Of a stretch of DNA of 64,000 nucleotides, positions 13,640 through 22,132 are shown piece after piece. The stretch is taken from NCBI RefSeq assembly GCF_000254135.1, contig NZ_AINS01000009.1, positions 21,203-85,202 on the forward strand. Reading direction: 5' to 3'. The DNA comes from Campylobacter coli LMG 9860. GTDB lineage: Bacteria; Campylobacterota; Campylobacteria; Campylobacterales; Campylobacteraceae. Numbering within the stretch: position 1 is the stretch's first letter; each line of letters starts with the position of its first letter. Position numbers and translations under genes: made by a program. Below the pieces are notes generated by a model. The model worked only from the letters and a program-made list of their open reading frames with translations. It searched no databases and was not told the DNA's origin.

Positions 13640-14962
13640 TTAACTTTGACTTTTTGTAAGAATTTTGTTTTTTAATTCTTCGATTTTTGTTTTTATTTGC
13701 TCATCATCTTCCATGAGTTCTTTTATTTTTTTCACACTATGTGAAATAGCTGTGTGATCTTTCATCACAAAAAAGTTAGCAAGTTGTGAAAAAGTAAGGC
13801 TTGTAAGTTCCCTTGCTAGGTAGATTGCTATGCGTCTTGCAGTAACGACATTTTGAGTTTTTTTGCTAGATTTCACATCGCTTGGTTTGATGTTAAATTC
13901 TTTACAGATCAAAGATAAAATGTCTTCTATGCTTATATTTTCTTTCTTTTCTTTGATATGATCTTTCATCACGCTTTTTGCTAGCTCAAGGGTGATTTCT
14001 TGTCCAAGTATGTTAGCATAAGCATTTAAGCTTATGATGATACCTTCTATTTCTCTTATATTATCCCCTAAAGAAGTGGCGATATAATTAATGATATCAT
14101 TAGAAAGATTGATATCATTAAATTCGCATTTTTTGCGTATGATGGCTATTTTTGTATCCAGTTGAGGTGGAGTGATATCTGCTATGATACCATGAGCAAA
14201 ACGACTTTTTAAGCGTTCGGTGATACCTTTTAGCATATTGGGTGGGTTATCACTTGTCATGATAATTTGCCCATCATTATTTTTAATCTCATTAAATATA
14301 AAGAAAAACTCTTCTTGAATTTTGTCTGTTTTTCCTAAAAATTGCACATCATCTATGAGTAAAACATCACAATTTCTATATTTTTCGTGAAATTTATCTA
14401 AAGAGCCATTTTTTAAATTTGAAGTAAAATCATTGATAAAATTTTCACTCGTAGCATAAATCACTTTTTTTCCCATTTCCAAACTTGCATTTCCCACAGC
14501 TTGAAGCAAGTGCGTTTTTCCAAGCCCTGTAGGCCCATAGATAAAGATAGGATTATAAAGTTTTCCCAGTTTGTCTTTTTGTGAGATAGCTTTACAAGCT
14601 CCATAAGCGTATTTGTTAGAATCCCCCACTACAAAGCTTTCAAAAGTAAAAGAAGGATTTAAAATCGTACTTTGCGCCTTGATGTGAGCGATATCGATTT
14701 TAGTGCTTTTGCTACTATGTTTTTGGCTTTGTGCTTGTATCAAAACGCTCGCTTTATTTCCGCTTTGTACTTCATAAAAATGTGAAATTTTTTTACCGTA
14801 TTTTGTTTGTATGAATTTGGCTAAAAGCTCATTAGGAGCGTTAAAGACTAGAAAATCTGCTTTGCTTTGTTTTTCGTTAAATTTTAAGATAGCGATATAA
14901 TTTTCGTATTCGTTTTCACTTAATTCTTTTTTTAAATTTTCAAGTATTTGATTTGGATTCAT
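13640..14962 (-). CDS. dnaA: Chromosomal replication initiator DnaA
   Basis: A 440-residue AAA+ initiator. Domain III has the Walker A sequence GPTGLGKTHL (about residue 144) and Walker B LLIDDVQF, with sensor motifs around RLKSRF. Domain IV has the DnaA-box-binding signature MKDHTAISHSVKK. Domain I (residues 1-80) is the oligomerisation part. The ATG at 14962 begins MNPNQILENLKKEL. The gene faces away from ruvC across a 102-base spacer and is followed by the candidate origin, so DnaA autoregulation through boxes in either spacer is possible. Confidence 0.98.
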   Translation of the reverse strand: MNPNQILENLKKELSENEYENYIAILKFNEKQSKADFLVFNAPNELLAKFIQTKYGKKISHFYEVQSGNKASVLIQAQSQKHSSKSTKIDIAHIKAQSTILNPSFTFESFVVGDSNKYAYGACKAISQKDKLGKLYNPIFIYGPTGLGKTHLLQAVGNASLEMGKKVIYATSENFINDFTSNLKNGSLDKFHEKYRNCDVLLIDDVQFLGKTDKIQEEFFFIFNEIKNNDGQIIMTSDNPPNMLKGITERLKSRFAHGIIADITPPQLDTKIAIIRKKCEFNDINLSNDIINYIATSLGDNIREIEGIIISLNAYANILGQEITLELAKSVMKDHIKEKKENISIEDILSLICKEFNIKPSDVKSSKKTQNVVTARRIAIYLARELTSLTFSQLANFFVMKDHTAISHSVKKIKELMEDDEQIKTKIEELKNKILTKSQS

Positions 14963-15064
14963 AATCTCTCTTTAGTCTTTGTAAGCTTATAAATTTTATC
15001 TTAAATTTTATAAAAAAAGGTTAAAATCAAGCTTTTGCATTTCATTATTGATTAAGGTGGAAGA

Positions 15065-15541
15065 TTGAAAATTTTAGGCATAGATCCTGGTTCAAGAAAT
15101 TGTGGTTATGCTATCATAGAAGCAAATAAAGGTAAAAATACCCTAATCGAAGCAGGACTTATAAAGATAAAACCCAGTACTTTACAGTATCAAATCACAG
15201 AGCTTTGTGAGGGTTTGGACTTGATTTTTAAAAATCATTCTTTTGATGAGGTGGCTATAGAAGATATCTTTTTTGCTTACAATCCAAAAACCGTTTTAAA
15301 ACTCGCACAATTTCGCGGAGCCCTATCTTTAAAAATTCTTCAAATTCATGGAGATTTTGCAGAATACACTCCCTTACAAGTAAAAAAAGCCGTTACAGGA
15401 AAAGCCAAAGCAACTAAAGAACAAGTTGCTTTTATGGTAAAAAGGCTTTTAGGACTTAGTAAAGATATTAAGCCTTTGGATATCACAGATGCTATTGCAG
15501 TAGCTTTAACCCATGCAGCAAATTTAAGAGTTAGGGTGTGA
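15065..15541 (+). CDS. ruvC: Crossover junction endodeoxyribonuclease RuvC
   Basis: A 158-residue Holliday junction resolvase. Acidic catalytic residues are visible in [12 protein letters not shown] (Asp7), VAIEDIFF and DITDAIAVA near the C-terminus. The start is TTG at 15065, preceded by AAGGTGGAAG; there is no usable ATG nearby and the N-terminal MKILGIDPG matches the family exactly. It is divergent from dnaA. Downstream, 180 bases separate it from flgE. Confidence 0.95.
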   Translation: MKILGIDPGSRNCGYAIIEANKGKNTLIEAGLIKIKPSTLQYQITELCEGLDLIFKNHSFDEVAIEDIFFAYNPKTVLKLAQFRGALSLKILQIHGDFAEYTPLQVKKAVTGKAKATKEQVAFMVKRLLGLSKDIKPLDITDAIAVALTHAANLRVRV

Positions 15542-15647
15542 TTTTAGTAATTTTTATTACACAAAAGCCCAAAGCTTCATAAACTCCTAAAATACCTTTA
15601 AATTTTTTATATAAATTTTTAAAAAATTCATAAAAAATTTCAAAAGT

Positions 15648-15663
15648 TGGAACAGAACTTGCT
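15648..15663 (+). promoter_or_regulatory. Sigma-54 (RpoN) promoter of flgE
   Basis: TGGAACAGAACTTGCT fits the -24/-12 consensus TGGCAC-N5-TTGCW with one mismatch, and GGAAC...TTGCTT is the usual Campylobacter form. It lies about 60 bases before the flgE start. In this genus, hook and basal-body genes are RpoN-dependent under FlgS/FlgR. Confidence 0.85.
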
Positions 15664-15721
15664 TGTAAACTTCACATAAACGCAAAAGTTTTTTAAAGCA
15701 ATATTTTATAAAGGATTTAAG

Positions 15722-18262
15722 ATGATGAGATCACTTTGGTCTGGCGTAAGCGGACTACAAGCACATCAAGTTGCGATGGATGTTGAAGGTAATAACATTT
15801 CAAATGTTAATACCAAGGGTTTTAAATACTCCCGTGCAGATTTTGGGACTATGTTTAGCCAAACTGTGAAAATCGCTACAGCTCCAACTGATGGAAGAGG
15901 TGGATCTAATCCACTTCAAATCGGTCTTGGCGTTTCAGTAAGTTCTACGACTAGAATTCACTCTCAAGGTTCAGTGCAAACAACAAATAAAAACACCGAT
16001 GTCGCGATTAATGGAGACGGCTTTTTTATGGTGAGTGATGATGGGGGGCTTACGCGCTATCTTACAAGAGATGGGGATTTTAAACTTGATGCTTATGGAA
16101 ATTTTGTTAATAATGCAGGTTTTGTTGTCCAAGGGTGGAATATCAACTGGGATACTCAAAGTATAGATAGCTCAAGAACTCCGCAAAATATTTTCATCGA
16201 TCCAGGTATGCATATCCCTGCAGCAAAATCTACTGAAGTTGCTATCAAGGCAAATTTAAATAGTGGTCTAAATATCGGCAACGCCGCACGCCCACTTTAC
16301 GCACTTGACTCCGTGCATGGCTTTAATAAAAAGACAGGCGAAACAAAAGATGAAAACGATAATGGCATAACTCAATTTTACACCACTTCTAAAAATTCTA
16401 TGGAAGTAACTGAAAAGGGCGTAGATGCAGGCTCACTCTTTAATGGTAGCGGTCAGGGGCTTAATCTTAGAGAGGGGCAAGGGATTTGGATGAGTTTTGC
16501 AGATTCTAAATTTACAACGAATGGCACTAATAGAACAGGCTTTGATGCTAATAATAAAACAAATCAAAACAATGTTGTATTTTGGGGAAGTGAAAATCAA
16601 AAAACACGCCTTGACATCACTCTAAACGGCGTAGCGATACAAAATGCCGACATCACAAGCTTAGACCAAGCCATAGCTTACATTAATACCTTCACAAATC
16701 CGCAAGAAGGTAGAGAAGGCACAGGCATAGTAGCGAGTAAAAATGCTAACGGCACTGGGATAATATTTACAAATAGAAATGAAAACGGCACAACGGATAA
16801 TATGAAAAATATCAACCTAGTTGTCAATGCACAAAACACCGCAGGGGAGTTATGGAATGCGACTTGGAACCAAGGTAATAATAACTTTACTTTCGGTAAT
16901 GGTAAAGTTAATACAAACGGCTCCGTTTGGACAGCCACAGGGGGAACGGGTAACCAAACCACAGGACCAACAAATGCCGTTGTTATCACAGCACACAAAT
17001 ACACCTACTCAAGCTCCCCACAAAATATACCTCCTATGTATAATCCTGACGGAGGTGCGCAATTTACGGATAATGACAATAATCCAACTACTAAACCAAC
17101 AGATCCAGCCAGTGGGAATTACTGGGACGCTTTAAGAGGAAGTCTTTATAATACCGATGTGCGTGTGTTTAGAACTACTGAGGACTTAAGAGAGCTTTTG
17201 CAAAGAGACGCAAGATATGGGGTCGATTATAATGGCAATGGTGCTTTTGCAACAGAAGACATCAATCAAAAAGTAACCATCACCGTAAGTGATGACGGGC
17301 GTTTTACCGTGTCTAATGCAAAGCAAGATAGTCAAATTCCAGCAAATGCCTTGCAAAATCAAGCAGTAACGACAACGGCAAAAGACCTAAGCTTTAATGT
17401 TACAGCCTACACAGATGCGCTTGGCAAAGTTAGCACAAATGACGCTTTTACCAAAATCTTTAAAGCTTTTGATGGTGTGCAAACTGCAGGAAGTCAAAAA
17501 AAAGAAAGTGAACAACTCAAACTTTCAGCATTTTCAGCGGGGCTTGAAATTTATGATTCTTTAGGTTCAAAACATACTTTAGAAGTGCAGTTTGTCAAGC
17601 AAAGCACCACTCAAGATGGGGGTAATGAATGGCAGATGATCATCCGTGTGCCTGAACCAGCTGAGATCAACACTACAGGTGAAGGACCAAACAATATCGT
17701 CGTAGGAACAGCAAGATTTAACAACGATGGCTCTTTAGCTAGTTACAATCCTAAAACTTTAAATTTTTCACCCAATAACGGTGCCGCACCAAACCAACAA
17801 ATCAAACTTTCCTTTGGAACAAGTGGAAGCAATGACGGCCTTGTAAGCTCAAATTCTGCTTCAACTCTAACAGGACAAGCAACCGATGGTTATACTTCAG
17901 GTAACTTAAAACCTGATGCTATCCGTGTGGATGATAAAGGTAATATCTTAGGTGAATTTACTAATGGCAAAACCTTTGCTGTAGCAAAAATTGCAATGGC
18001 TTCAGTAGCAAATAACTCAGGTCTTGAAGAAATCGGTGGAAATCTTTTCAAAGTCACTGCAAATAGTGGGGCTATAGTAGTAGGTGAAGCAGGAACAGGA
18101 GGTCGTGGTGAGATGAAAACCTCAGCTCTTGAAATGTCAAATGTGGATTTAAGTCGTTCTTTAACAGAGCTTATCATCATCCAAAGAGGTTATCAAGCAA
18201 ATTCAAAAACCATTTCAACGAGTGATCAAATGCTTCAAACTCTAATCCAGCTTAAACAATAA
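15722..18262 (+). CDS. flgE: Flagellar hook protein FlgE
   Basis: An 846-residue hook subunit, long compared with about 400 residues in enterics but normal for Campylobacter. The N-terminus has the rod/hook signature SLWSGVSGLQAHQ and NNISNVNTKGF; the C-terminus has the flagellar axial coiled-coil motif SRSLTELIIIQRGYQANSK. Between them lies a long, Asn/Gly/Thr-rich, surface-exposed region (about residues 230-560) with a low-complexity stretch near residues 385-400 (GNNNFTFGNGKVNTNGS). The middle is known to vary strongly between strains. Two tandem ATGs (15722 and 15725) follow AAGGA; the first has the better spacing. Transcription is probably from the RpoN promoter upstream. Confidence 0.95.
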   Translation: MMRSLWSGVSGLQAHQVAMDVEGNNISNVNTKGFKYSRADFGTMFSQTVKIATAPTDGRGGSNPLQIGLGVSVSSTTRIHSQGSVQTTNKNTDVAINGDGFFMVSDDGGLTRYLTRDGDFKLDAYGNFVNNAGFVVQGWNINWDTQSIDSSRTPQNIFIDPGMHIPAAKSTEVAIKANLNSGLNIGNAARPLYALDSVHGFNKKTGETKDENDNGITQFYTTSKNSMEVTEKGVDAGSLFNGSGQGLNLREGQGIWMSFADSKFTTNGTNRTGFDANNKTNQNNVVFWGSENQKTRLDITLNGVAIQNADITSLDQAIAYINTFTNPQEGREGTGIVASKNANGTGIIFTNRNENGTTDNMKNINLVVNAQNTAGELWNATWNQGNNNFTFGNGKVNTNGSVWTATGGTGNQTTGPTNAVVITAHKYTYSSSPQNIPPMYNPDGGAQFTDNDNNPTTKPTDPASGNYWDALRGSLYNTDVRVFRTTEDLRELLQRDARYGVDYNGNGAFATEDINQKVTITVSDDGRFTVSNAKQDSQIPANALQNQAVTTTAKDLSFNVTAYTDALGKVSTNDAFTKIFKAFDGVQTAGSQKKESEQLKLSAFSAGLEIYDSLGSKHTLEVQFVKQSTTQDGGNEWQMIIRVPEPAEINTTGEGPNNIVVGTARFNNDGSLASYNPKTLNFSPNNGAAPNQQIKLSFGTSGSNDGLVSSNSASTLTGQATDGYTSGNLKPDAIRVDDKGNILGEFTNGKTFAVAKIAMASVANNSGLEEIGGNLFKVTANSGAIVVGEAGTGGRGEMKTSALEMSNVDLSRSLTELIIIQRGYQANSKTISTSDQMLQTLIQLKQ

Positions 18263-18296
18263 TTTAAGCTTAGCATTCTATAAAATATTGTTTTTT

Positions 18297-18420
18297 GCTC
18301 CCTTAAAGGGAGCAAGCCTTGCTTTACAAGCCTATCTTGGTAGTCTTGTAATACTAGGCTTAGGCTTGAACTGCCTTCAATTTATTGCTAACTCACTCTT
18401 GCTAGGGGTGGGTTGCAATA
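18297..18420 (+). ncRNA. Run of consecutive hairpins after flgE (structured RNA or 3' UTR)
   Basis: Several stems lie nearly end to end in 124 bases: GCTCCC/GGGAGC (18297-18313); GCAA/TTGC (18312-18322, competing with the first); TTACAAG/CTTGTAA with an inner CTA/TAG (18324-18351); TTGAA/TTCAA (18366-18380); and TATTGC-T-AACTCAC pairing with GTGGGTTGCAATA (18383-18420, 13 pairs, one bulged T, one G-U). The stretch looks more GC-rich than its surroundings. The first hairpin could end the flgE transcript, though its T-run lies upstream rather than downstream. The rest is unexplained: a small RNA, a long 3' UTR or the leader of the methionine operon are all possible. Confidence 0.5.
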
Positions 18421-18436
18421 AAATTTTCAGCAATGT

Positions 18437-18446
18437 GATATAAATT
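18437..18446 (+). promoter_or_regulatory. Candidate promoter of the methionine operon leader
   Basis: TGATATAAAT is an extended -10-like element about 70 bases upstream of the 20-codon leader ORF. No -35 is evident, as is common in Campylobacter. Confidence 0.4.
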
Positions 18447-18516
18447 TTTTAAAATTTAATTTTATTTTTATTTTTTAAAGATAAAATAACCAATAATTTT
18501 TTAGAAAGGAGAAAAA

Positions 18517-18579
18517 ATGTCTTATATTAGTTTTAACTTAATGCTTTCTTCTTTCTGTATGCGTGCTTGGCACGCTTAA
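18517..18579 (+). CDS. Putative 20-residue leader peptide of the met operon
   Basis: A short ORF with a strong ribosome site (GAAAGGAGAAAAA, 3-12 bases before the ATG) about 110 bases ahead of metB. The peptide starts MSYISFNLML and ends SSFCMRAWHA, so it has two internal Met codons, one of them next to a Cys codon, near its end. The last codons (18561-18575) form a perfect GCGTGC-TTG-GCACGC hairpin. A ribosome stalling for charged Met- or Cys-tRNA, or arrested by the nascent peptide, would change folding here and possibly at the terminator-like hairpin downstream. Translation and regulation are inferred; the ORF and ribosome site are seen. Confidence 0.6.
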   Translation: MSYISFNLMLSSFCMRAWHA

Positions 18580-18633
18580 TCTACTCGTATATACTCATAT
18601 TCTATAAATTTACATTTCCAAACAATCTAGTTT

Positions 18634-18665
18634 AAAGCTGATAAAAGGCTTTTTAGTATTTTTTT
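18634..18665 (+). terminator. Possible attenuator hairpin before metB
   Basis: AAAGCT-GATAAAA-GGCTTT (18634-18652; five Watson-Crick pairs plus one G-U) is followed by a U-rich tail ending in seven T residues (18659-18665), just before the metB ribosome site. It is weak but has the form and position of an attenuator downstream of the leader ORF. Confidence 0.35.
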
Positions 18666-18687
18666 AATTAACAAAAAAGGATAAAAA

Positions 18688-19959
18688 ATGAATTTTAATA
18701 AAGAAACTTTAGCATTACATGGAGCTTATAATTTTGACACTCAAAGAAGTATTAGTGTGCCTATATATCAAAATACTGCGTATAATTTTGAAAATTTAGA
18801 TCAGGCTGCAGCGAGATTTAATCTTCAAGAACTTGGCAATATTTACTCAAGGATAGGCAATCCTACAAGCGATGTTTTAGGACAAAGACTTGCTAATGTT
18901 GAGGATGGGGCTTTTGGAATTCCTGTTTCTAGCGGTATGGCAGCTTGTTTTTATGCCCTTGCGAATTTAGCAAGTTCAGGAGATAATGTCGCGTATTCAA
19001 ATAAAATTTATGGTGGAACTCAAACTTTAATTTCTCACACACTTAAAAATTTTGGCATAGAAGCTAGGGAATTTGATATCGATGACTTAGATAGCTTAGA
19101 AAAAGTTATAGATCAAAACACAAAAGCGATTTTTTTCGAAAGTCTTTCAAATCCTCAAATTGCCATAGCTGATATAGAAAAAATAACCCAAATAGCAAAA
19201 AAACATAAAATCGCTACCATTTGTGATAATACCGTTGCTACTCCTTTCTTACTCCAACCTTTTAAACATGGAGTGGATATAATCGTGCATAGTTTAAGTA
19301 AATATGTAAGCGGTCAAGGCAGTGCTTTAGGCGGAGCGCTTATAGAAAGAAAAGATTTAAATGACTTGCTTAAAAATAACGATAGATATAAAACTTTTAA
19401 CACTCCTGATCCAAGTTATCATGGACTGAATTTAAATACACTTGATTTGCCAATTTTTAGCATTAGAATCATCATCACTTGGCTTAGAGATTTAGGAGCT
19501 AGTTTAGCGCCTCAAAATGCTTGGTTGCTTTTACAAGGACTTGAAACTTTAGCAGTGCGTATAGAAAAACACAGCCAAAATGCTGAAAAAGTTGCGAATT
19601 TTTTAAATTCTCATCCTGATATCAAGGGTGTAAATTATCCTACTTTAGCAAGTAATGCTTATCATAATTTATTTAAAAAATATTTTGATAAAAATTTCGC
19701 TAGTGGACTTTTAAGCTTTGAAGCTAGGGATTATGAGCATGCTAGAAGAATTTGTGATAAAACTCAACTTTTCTTACTTGCTGCAAATTTAGGTGATAGT
19801 AAATCTTTAATTATCCATCCTGCTTCTACTACTCATTCTCAACTAAGTGAAGAAGAACTTCAAAAAGCAGGCATTAAGAAAACCACTGTGCGTTTAAGCA
19901 TAGGGCTTGAAAATAGCGATGATTTGATAGCGGATTTAAAACAAGCTATAGAAAGTTAA
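18688..19959 (+). CDS. metB: O-acetylhomoserine sulfhydrylase / cystathionine synthase family (MetB/MetY)
   Basis: A 423-residue PLP enzyme of the Cys/Met metabolism family. The PLP lysine is in HSLSKYVSGQG (about residue 210), with upstream YSRIGNPT and the cofactor region SSGMAACFYAL. Its length and a C-terminal HPASTTHSQLS favour the sulfhydrylase (MetY) branch, which makes homocysteine directly from an acylated homoserine and sulfide, although Campylobacter genomes usually call it metB. It heads the metB-yedE-tusA-metA operon, so sulfur uptake or delivery, homoserine activation and sulfhydrylation are encoded together. An AAGGA site precedes the ATG. Confidence 0.9.
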   Translation: MNFNKETLALHGAYNFDTQRSISVPIYQNTAYNFENLDQAAARFNLQELGNIYSRIGNPTSDVLGQRLANVEDGAFGIPVSSGMAACFYALANLASSGDNVAYSNKIYGGTQTLISHTLKNFGIEAREFDIDDLDSLEKVIDQNTKAIFFESLSNPQIAIADIEKITQIAKKHKIATICDNTVATPFLLQPFKHGVDIIVHSLSKYVSGQGSALGGALIERKDLNDLLKNNDRYKTFNTPDPSYHGLNLNTLDLPIFSIRIIITWLRDLGASLAPQNAWLLLQGLETLAVRIEKHSQNAEKVANFLNSHPDIKGVNYPTLASNAYHNLFKKYFDKNFASGLLSFEARDYEHARRICDKTQLFLLAANLGDSKSLIIHPASTTHSQLSEEELQKAGIKKTTVRLSIGLENSDDLIADLKQAIES

Positions 19960-19970
19960 AGAGCGTGTTT

Positions 19971-21005
19971 ATGTTAAGTGGAATTATAGTTGGTTTGTTA
20001 TTAGGCTTTGTTTTGCAAAGGGGACGATTTTGCGTTGTGGGAGCTTATAGAGATGTATTTTTAAGTAAAAAATTTACAATTTTTATAGCGCTTTTTATCG
20101 TCGTTGCATTGCAAAGTATTGGTGTTTGGGCTCTTCATTCTTTAGGATATATTTCGATAAAGCCTCAAGAGTTTTATTGGCTTTCAACGATTATTGGTGG
20201 GATTATTTTTGGCTTTGGTATGGTCATAGCAGGAGGATGTGCTACAGGAACTTGGTATAGAGCAGGGGAGGGCTTGATCGGTTCTATCGCAGCTTTATTG
20301 TTTTATGCTTTTAGTGCAAGTGCTGTAAAATACGGAGTTCTTTTGCCTTTGCAGGATAATTTAAATACTTTTAAAATTTCTGATGGAACTTTTTATCAAA
20401 GCTTGGGAATTTCTCCTTGGATTTTGGTGCTTGCCTTGAGTTTGGTTGTTGGCTTTTTTGTGATTAGAGAATTACGCAAGCCACGCCTTAAAGTCGCAAG
20501 ATTAAAGCCTAGAAAGCAAGGAATTTCACACATATTGTTTGAAAAATCATGGCATCCTTTTGTTACGGCTGTTTTGGTTGCATTGATCGCAATTTTAGCT
20601 TGGCCTCTTTCAAGCTTAAGTGGAAGAAATTATGGTTTAGGGATTACAACTCCTTCGGCAAATCTTGTACAATACCTTAGTACAGGTGATGTTCAGTTTG
20701 TTGATTGGGGAGTTTTTTTGGTTCTTGGAATCGCACTTGGATCTTTTTTAGGTGCTAAATTATCAGGGGAATTTAGATTTCGTCTTCCTGATAAAAAAAC
20801 TCTAGCTTATGCAAGCATAGGAGGAATTTTAATGGGGGTTGGAGCTTCTCTTGCTGGAGGCTGTACCATAGGTAATGGATTGGTAGAAACATCGCTTTTT
20901 TCGTATAAAGGTTGGGTTGCTACGGTATTTTTCTTAATAGGTGCTTACATAGCTACTTTTTATACAATTATATTGCCTACGCGTAAGGCAACACAAAAGA
21001 TATAA
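19971..21005 (+). CDS. YeeE/YedE (TsuA-like) sulfur-compound transporter
   Basis: A 344-residue membrane protein with about nine or ten hydrophobic segments, of the YeeE/YedE family whose characterised members import thiosulfate. Three family cysteine motifs are visible: GRFCVVGAYRD near the N-terminus, AGGCATGTWYRAGEG in the first half and AGGCTIGNGLVE in the second. The ATG at 19971 is chosen over an in-frame GTG six bases earlier because AAAGAG is then correctly spaced. It sits 11 bases after metB and 9 before a TusA-like gene, the usual partner. Supply of reduced sulfur to MetB/MetY is the likely role; the exact substrate is inferred. Confidence 0.88.
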   Translation: MLSGIIVGLLLGFVLQRGRFCVVGAYRDVFLSKKFTIFIALFIVVALQSIGVWALHSLGYISIKPQEFYWLSTIIGGIIFGFGMVIAGGCATGTWYRAGEGLIGSIAALLFYAFSASAVKYGVLLPLQDNLNTFKISDGTFYQSLGISPWILVLALSLVVGFFVIRELRKPRLKVARLKPRKQGISHILFEKSWHPFVTAVLVALIAILAWPLSSLSGRNYGLGITTPSANLVQYLSTGDVQFVDWGVFLVLGIALGSFLGAKLSGEFRFRLPDKKTLAYASIGGILMGVGASLAGGCTIGNGLVETSLFSYKGWVATVFFLIGAYIATFYTIILPTRKATQKI

Positions 21006-21014
21006 GGATAAGAT

Positions 21015-21236
21015 ATGGTAACTTTAGATACTAGAGGAAAGGTTTGTCCCTTTCCACTCATTGAAGCAAAGAATTTGGTTCAAACTTTAAAAAGCGGTGA
21101 AGAATTAGAAATTCTTTTTGATTGTACACAGGCTACAGAAACAATCCCACAATGGGCTGCTGAAGAAGGACATGAGATCGTTGATTTTGAACTTTTAGGC
21201 GATGCAGAATGGAGAATAAAGCTTATTAAAAAATAA
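21015..21236 (+). CDS. TusA/SirA-like sulfur carrier protein
   Basis: A 73-residue cytoplasmic protein with the CPxP motif (Cys11 in [12 protein letters not shown]) that carries a persulfide in TusA-family proteins. A second cysteine is present in FDCTQATET. Linked to the YedE permease by a 9-base gap, it matches TsuB-type partners that help thiosulfate uptake. Within a methionine operon it may accept sulfur from the imported compound and pass it on for homocysteine synthesis. The direct sulfur path to MetB is inference. Confidence 0.88.
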   Translation: MVTLDTRGKVCPFPLIEAKNLVQTLKSGEELEILFDCTQATETIPQWAAEEGHEIVDFELLGDAEWRIKLIKK

Positions 21237-21246
21237 AGGAGAAAAA

Positions 21247-22128
21247 ATGCCACTTATTATTCCAGAAAATATACCCGCTTATGAGCTTTTAAAAGAACAT
21301 GCTTTTATCATGGGATCAAGGAGGGCAAAACATCAAGATATCCGTCCGCAAGAGATTTTAATCATCAATCTTATGCCAAAAAAAATTGAAACAGAAAATC
21401 AAATTTTAAGCTTACTTGCAAATTCTCCTTTGCAAGTAAATATCACACTTTTAGCTACTACTAGCTATGTAGGTAAAAACACTCCTTTTACTCATTTAGA
21501 AAAATTTTATAAAGGTCTTGATGAGGTTAAAAAACGCAAATTTGATGGTGCTATTGTTACGGGAGCTCCTGTGGAACAAATGGATTTTGAAAAAGTTGCT
21601 TACTGGAAAGAATTGTTAGAAATTTTTGATTTTTTACAGCAAAATGTAACAAGTTCTATGTATATTTGTTGGGGTGCTATGGCTGCTTTAAAACATTTTC
21701 ATGGCGTAGATAAAATCGCTTTAGATAAGAAAATTTTTGGAATTTATAAGCATGATAAAATTTCACCTGATTTACTTTTAACGAATTTAGATGAAAAGGT
21801 TTTAATGCCTCATTCAAGACATTCTAGTATGGATGAAGAGCAAATTTTAGCACTACAAAAACAAGGGAAATTGAAAGTTTTGCTTAGAAATAAAAAAATT
21901 GGCTCGGCTTTGTTAAGAGATGAAAAGAATATTTTTATTTTAGGCCATTTAGAGTATTTTAAAGATACTTTACACCAAGAATATGTAAGAGATAATTTCA
22001 TACAAAAAGCTAAAAATTATTACGATAAAAAGGGCAATATAAAATACAATTGGCGTTCAAATGCGAACACCATCTTTGCAAATTGGCTCAATTATGATGT
22101 GTATCAAAGCACACCTTTTGTGCTTTGA
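21247..22128 (+). CDS. metA: Homoserine O-acyltransferase MetA
   Basis: A 293-residue MetA-family enzyme that acylates homoserine in the first committed step of methionine synthesis. The catalytic cysteine is in [16 protein letters not shown] (about residue 142), preceded by the substrate-binding [11 protein letters not shown]. Family knowledge says many MetA proteins are acetyl- rather than succinyltransferases; specificity is not decided here. It is last in the metB-yedE-tusA-metA operon, with AAAGGAG upstream. Its final codons form half of the operon's terminator hairpin. Confidence 0.95.
   Translation: MPLIIPENIPAYELLKEHAFIMGSRRAKHQDIRPQEILIINLMPKKIETENQILSLLANSPLQVNITLLATTSYVGKNTPFTHLEKFYKGLDEVKKRKFDGAIVTGAPVEQMDFEKVAYWKELLEIFDFLQQNVTSSMYICWGAMAALKHFHGVDKIALDKKIFGIYKHDKISPDLLLTNLDEKVLMPHSRHSSMDEEQILALQKQGKLKVLLRNKKIGSALLRDEKNIFILGHLEYFKDTLHQEYVRDNFIQKAKNYYDKKGNIKYNWRSNANTIFANWLNYDVYQSTPFVL
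22105..22127. terminator. Terminator embedded in the 3' end of metA
   Basis: CAAAGCACA and TGTGCTTTG form a perfect 9-bp stem with a 5-base loop that includes the last metA codons and part of its stop. It serves the convergent pair metA and the flavoprotein gene, which are only 4 bases apart. No clear T-run follows on the plus strand. Confidence 0.6.
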
Positions 22129-22132
22129 TGAT

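Noticed and set aside
16678..17004. A 108-codon open frame on the minus strand inside flgE, and a plus-strand frame at 16821-17135
   Set aside because: Both overlap the strongly supported hook protein frame, have no ribosome site and resemble no known protein; they are shadows of its biased composition.
18297..18313. GCTCCC/GGGAGC as a canonical flgE terminator
   Set aside because: The T-run lies before, not after, the stem on the plus strand. It may still end the transcript but does not fit the usual pattern, so it is listed within the structured region.
18328..18420. A T-box or SAM riboswitch ahead of metB
   Set aside because: No T-box sequence or SAM aptamer core was recognised; the GGGGTGGG string alone is not enough, and the leader ORF offers a simpler control.
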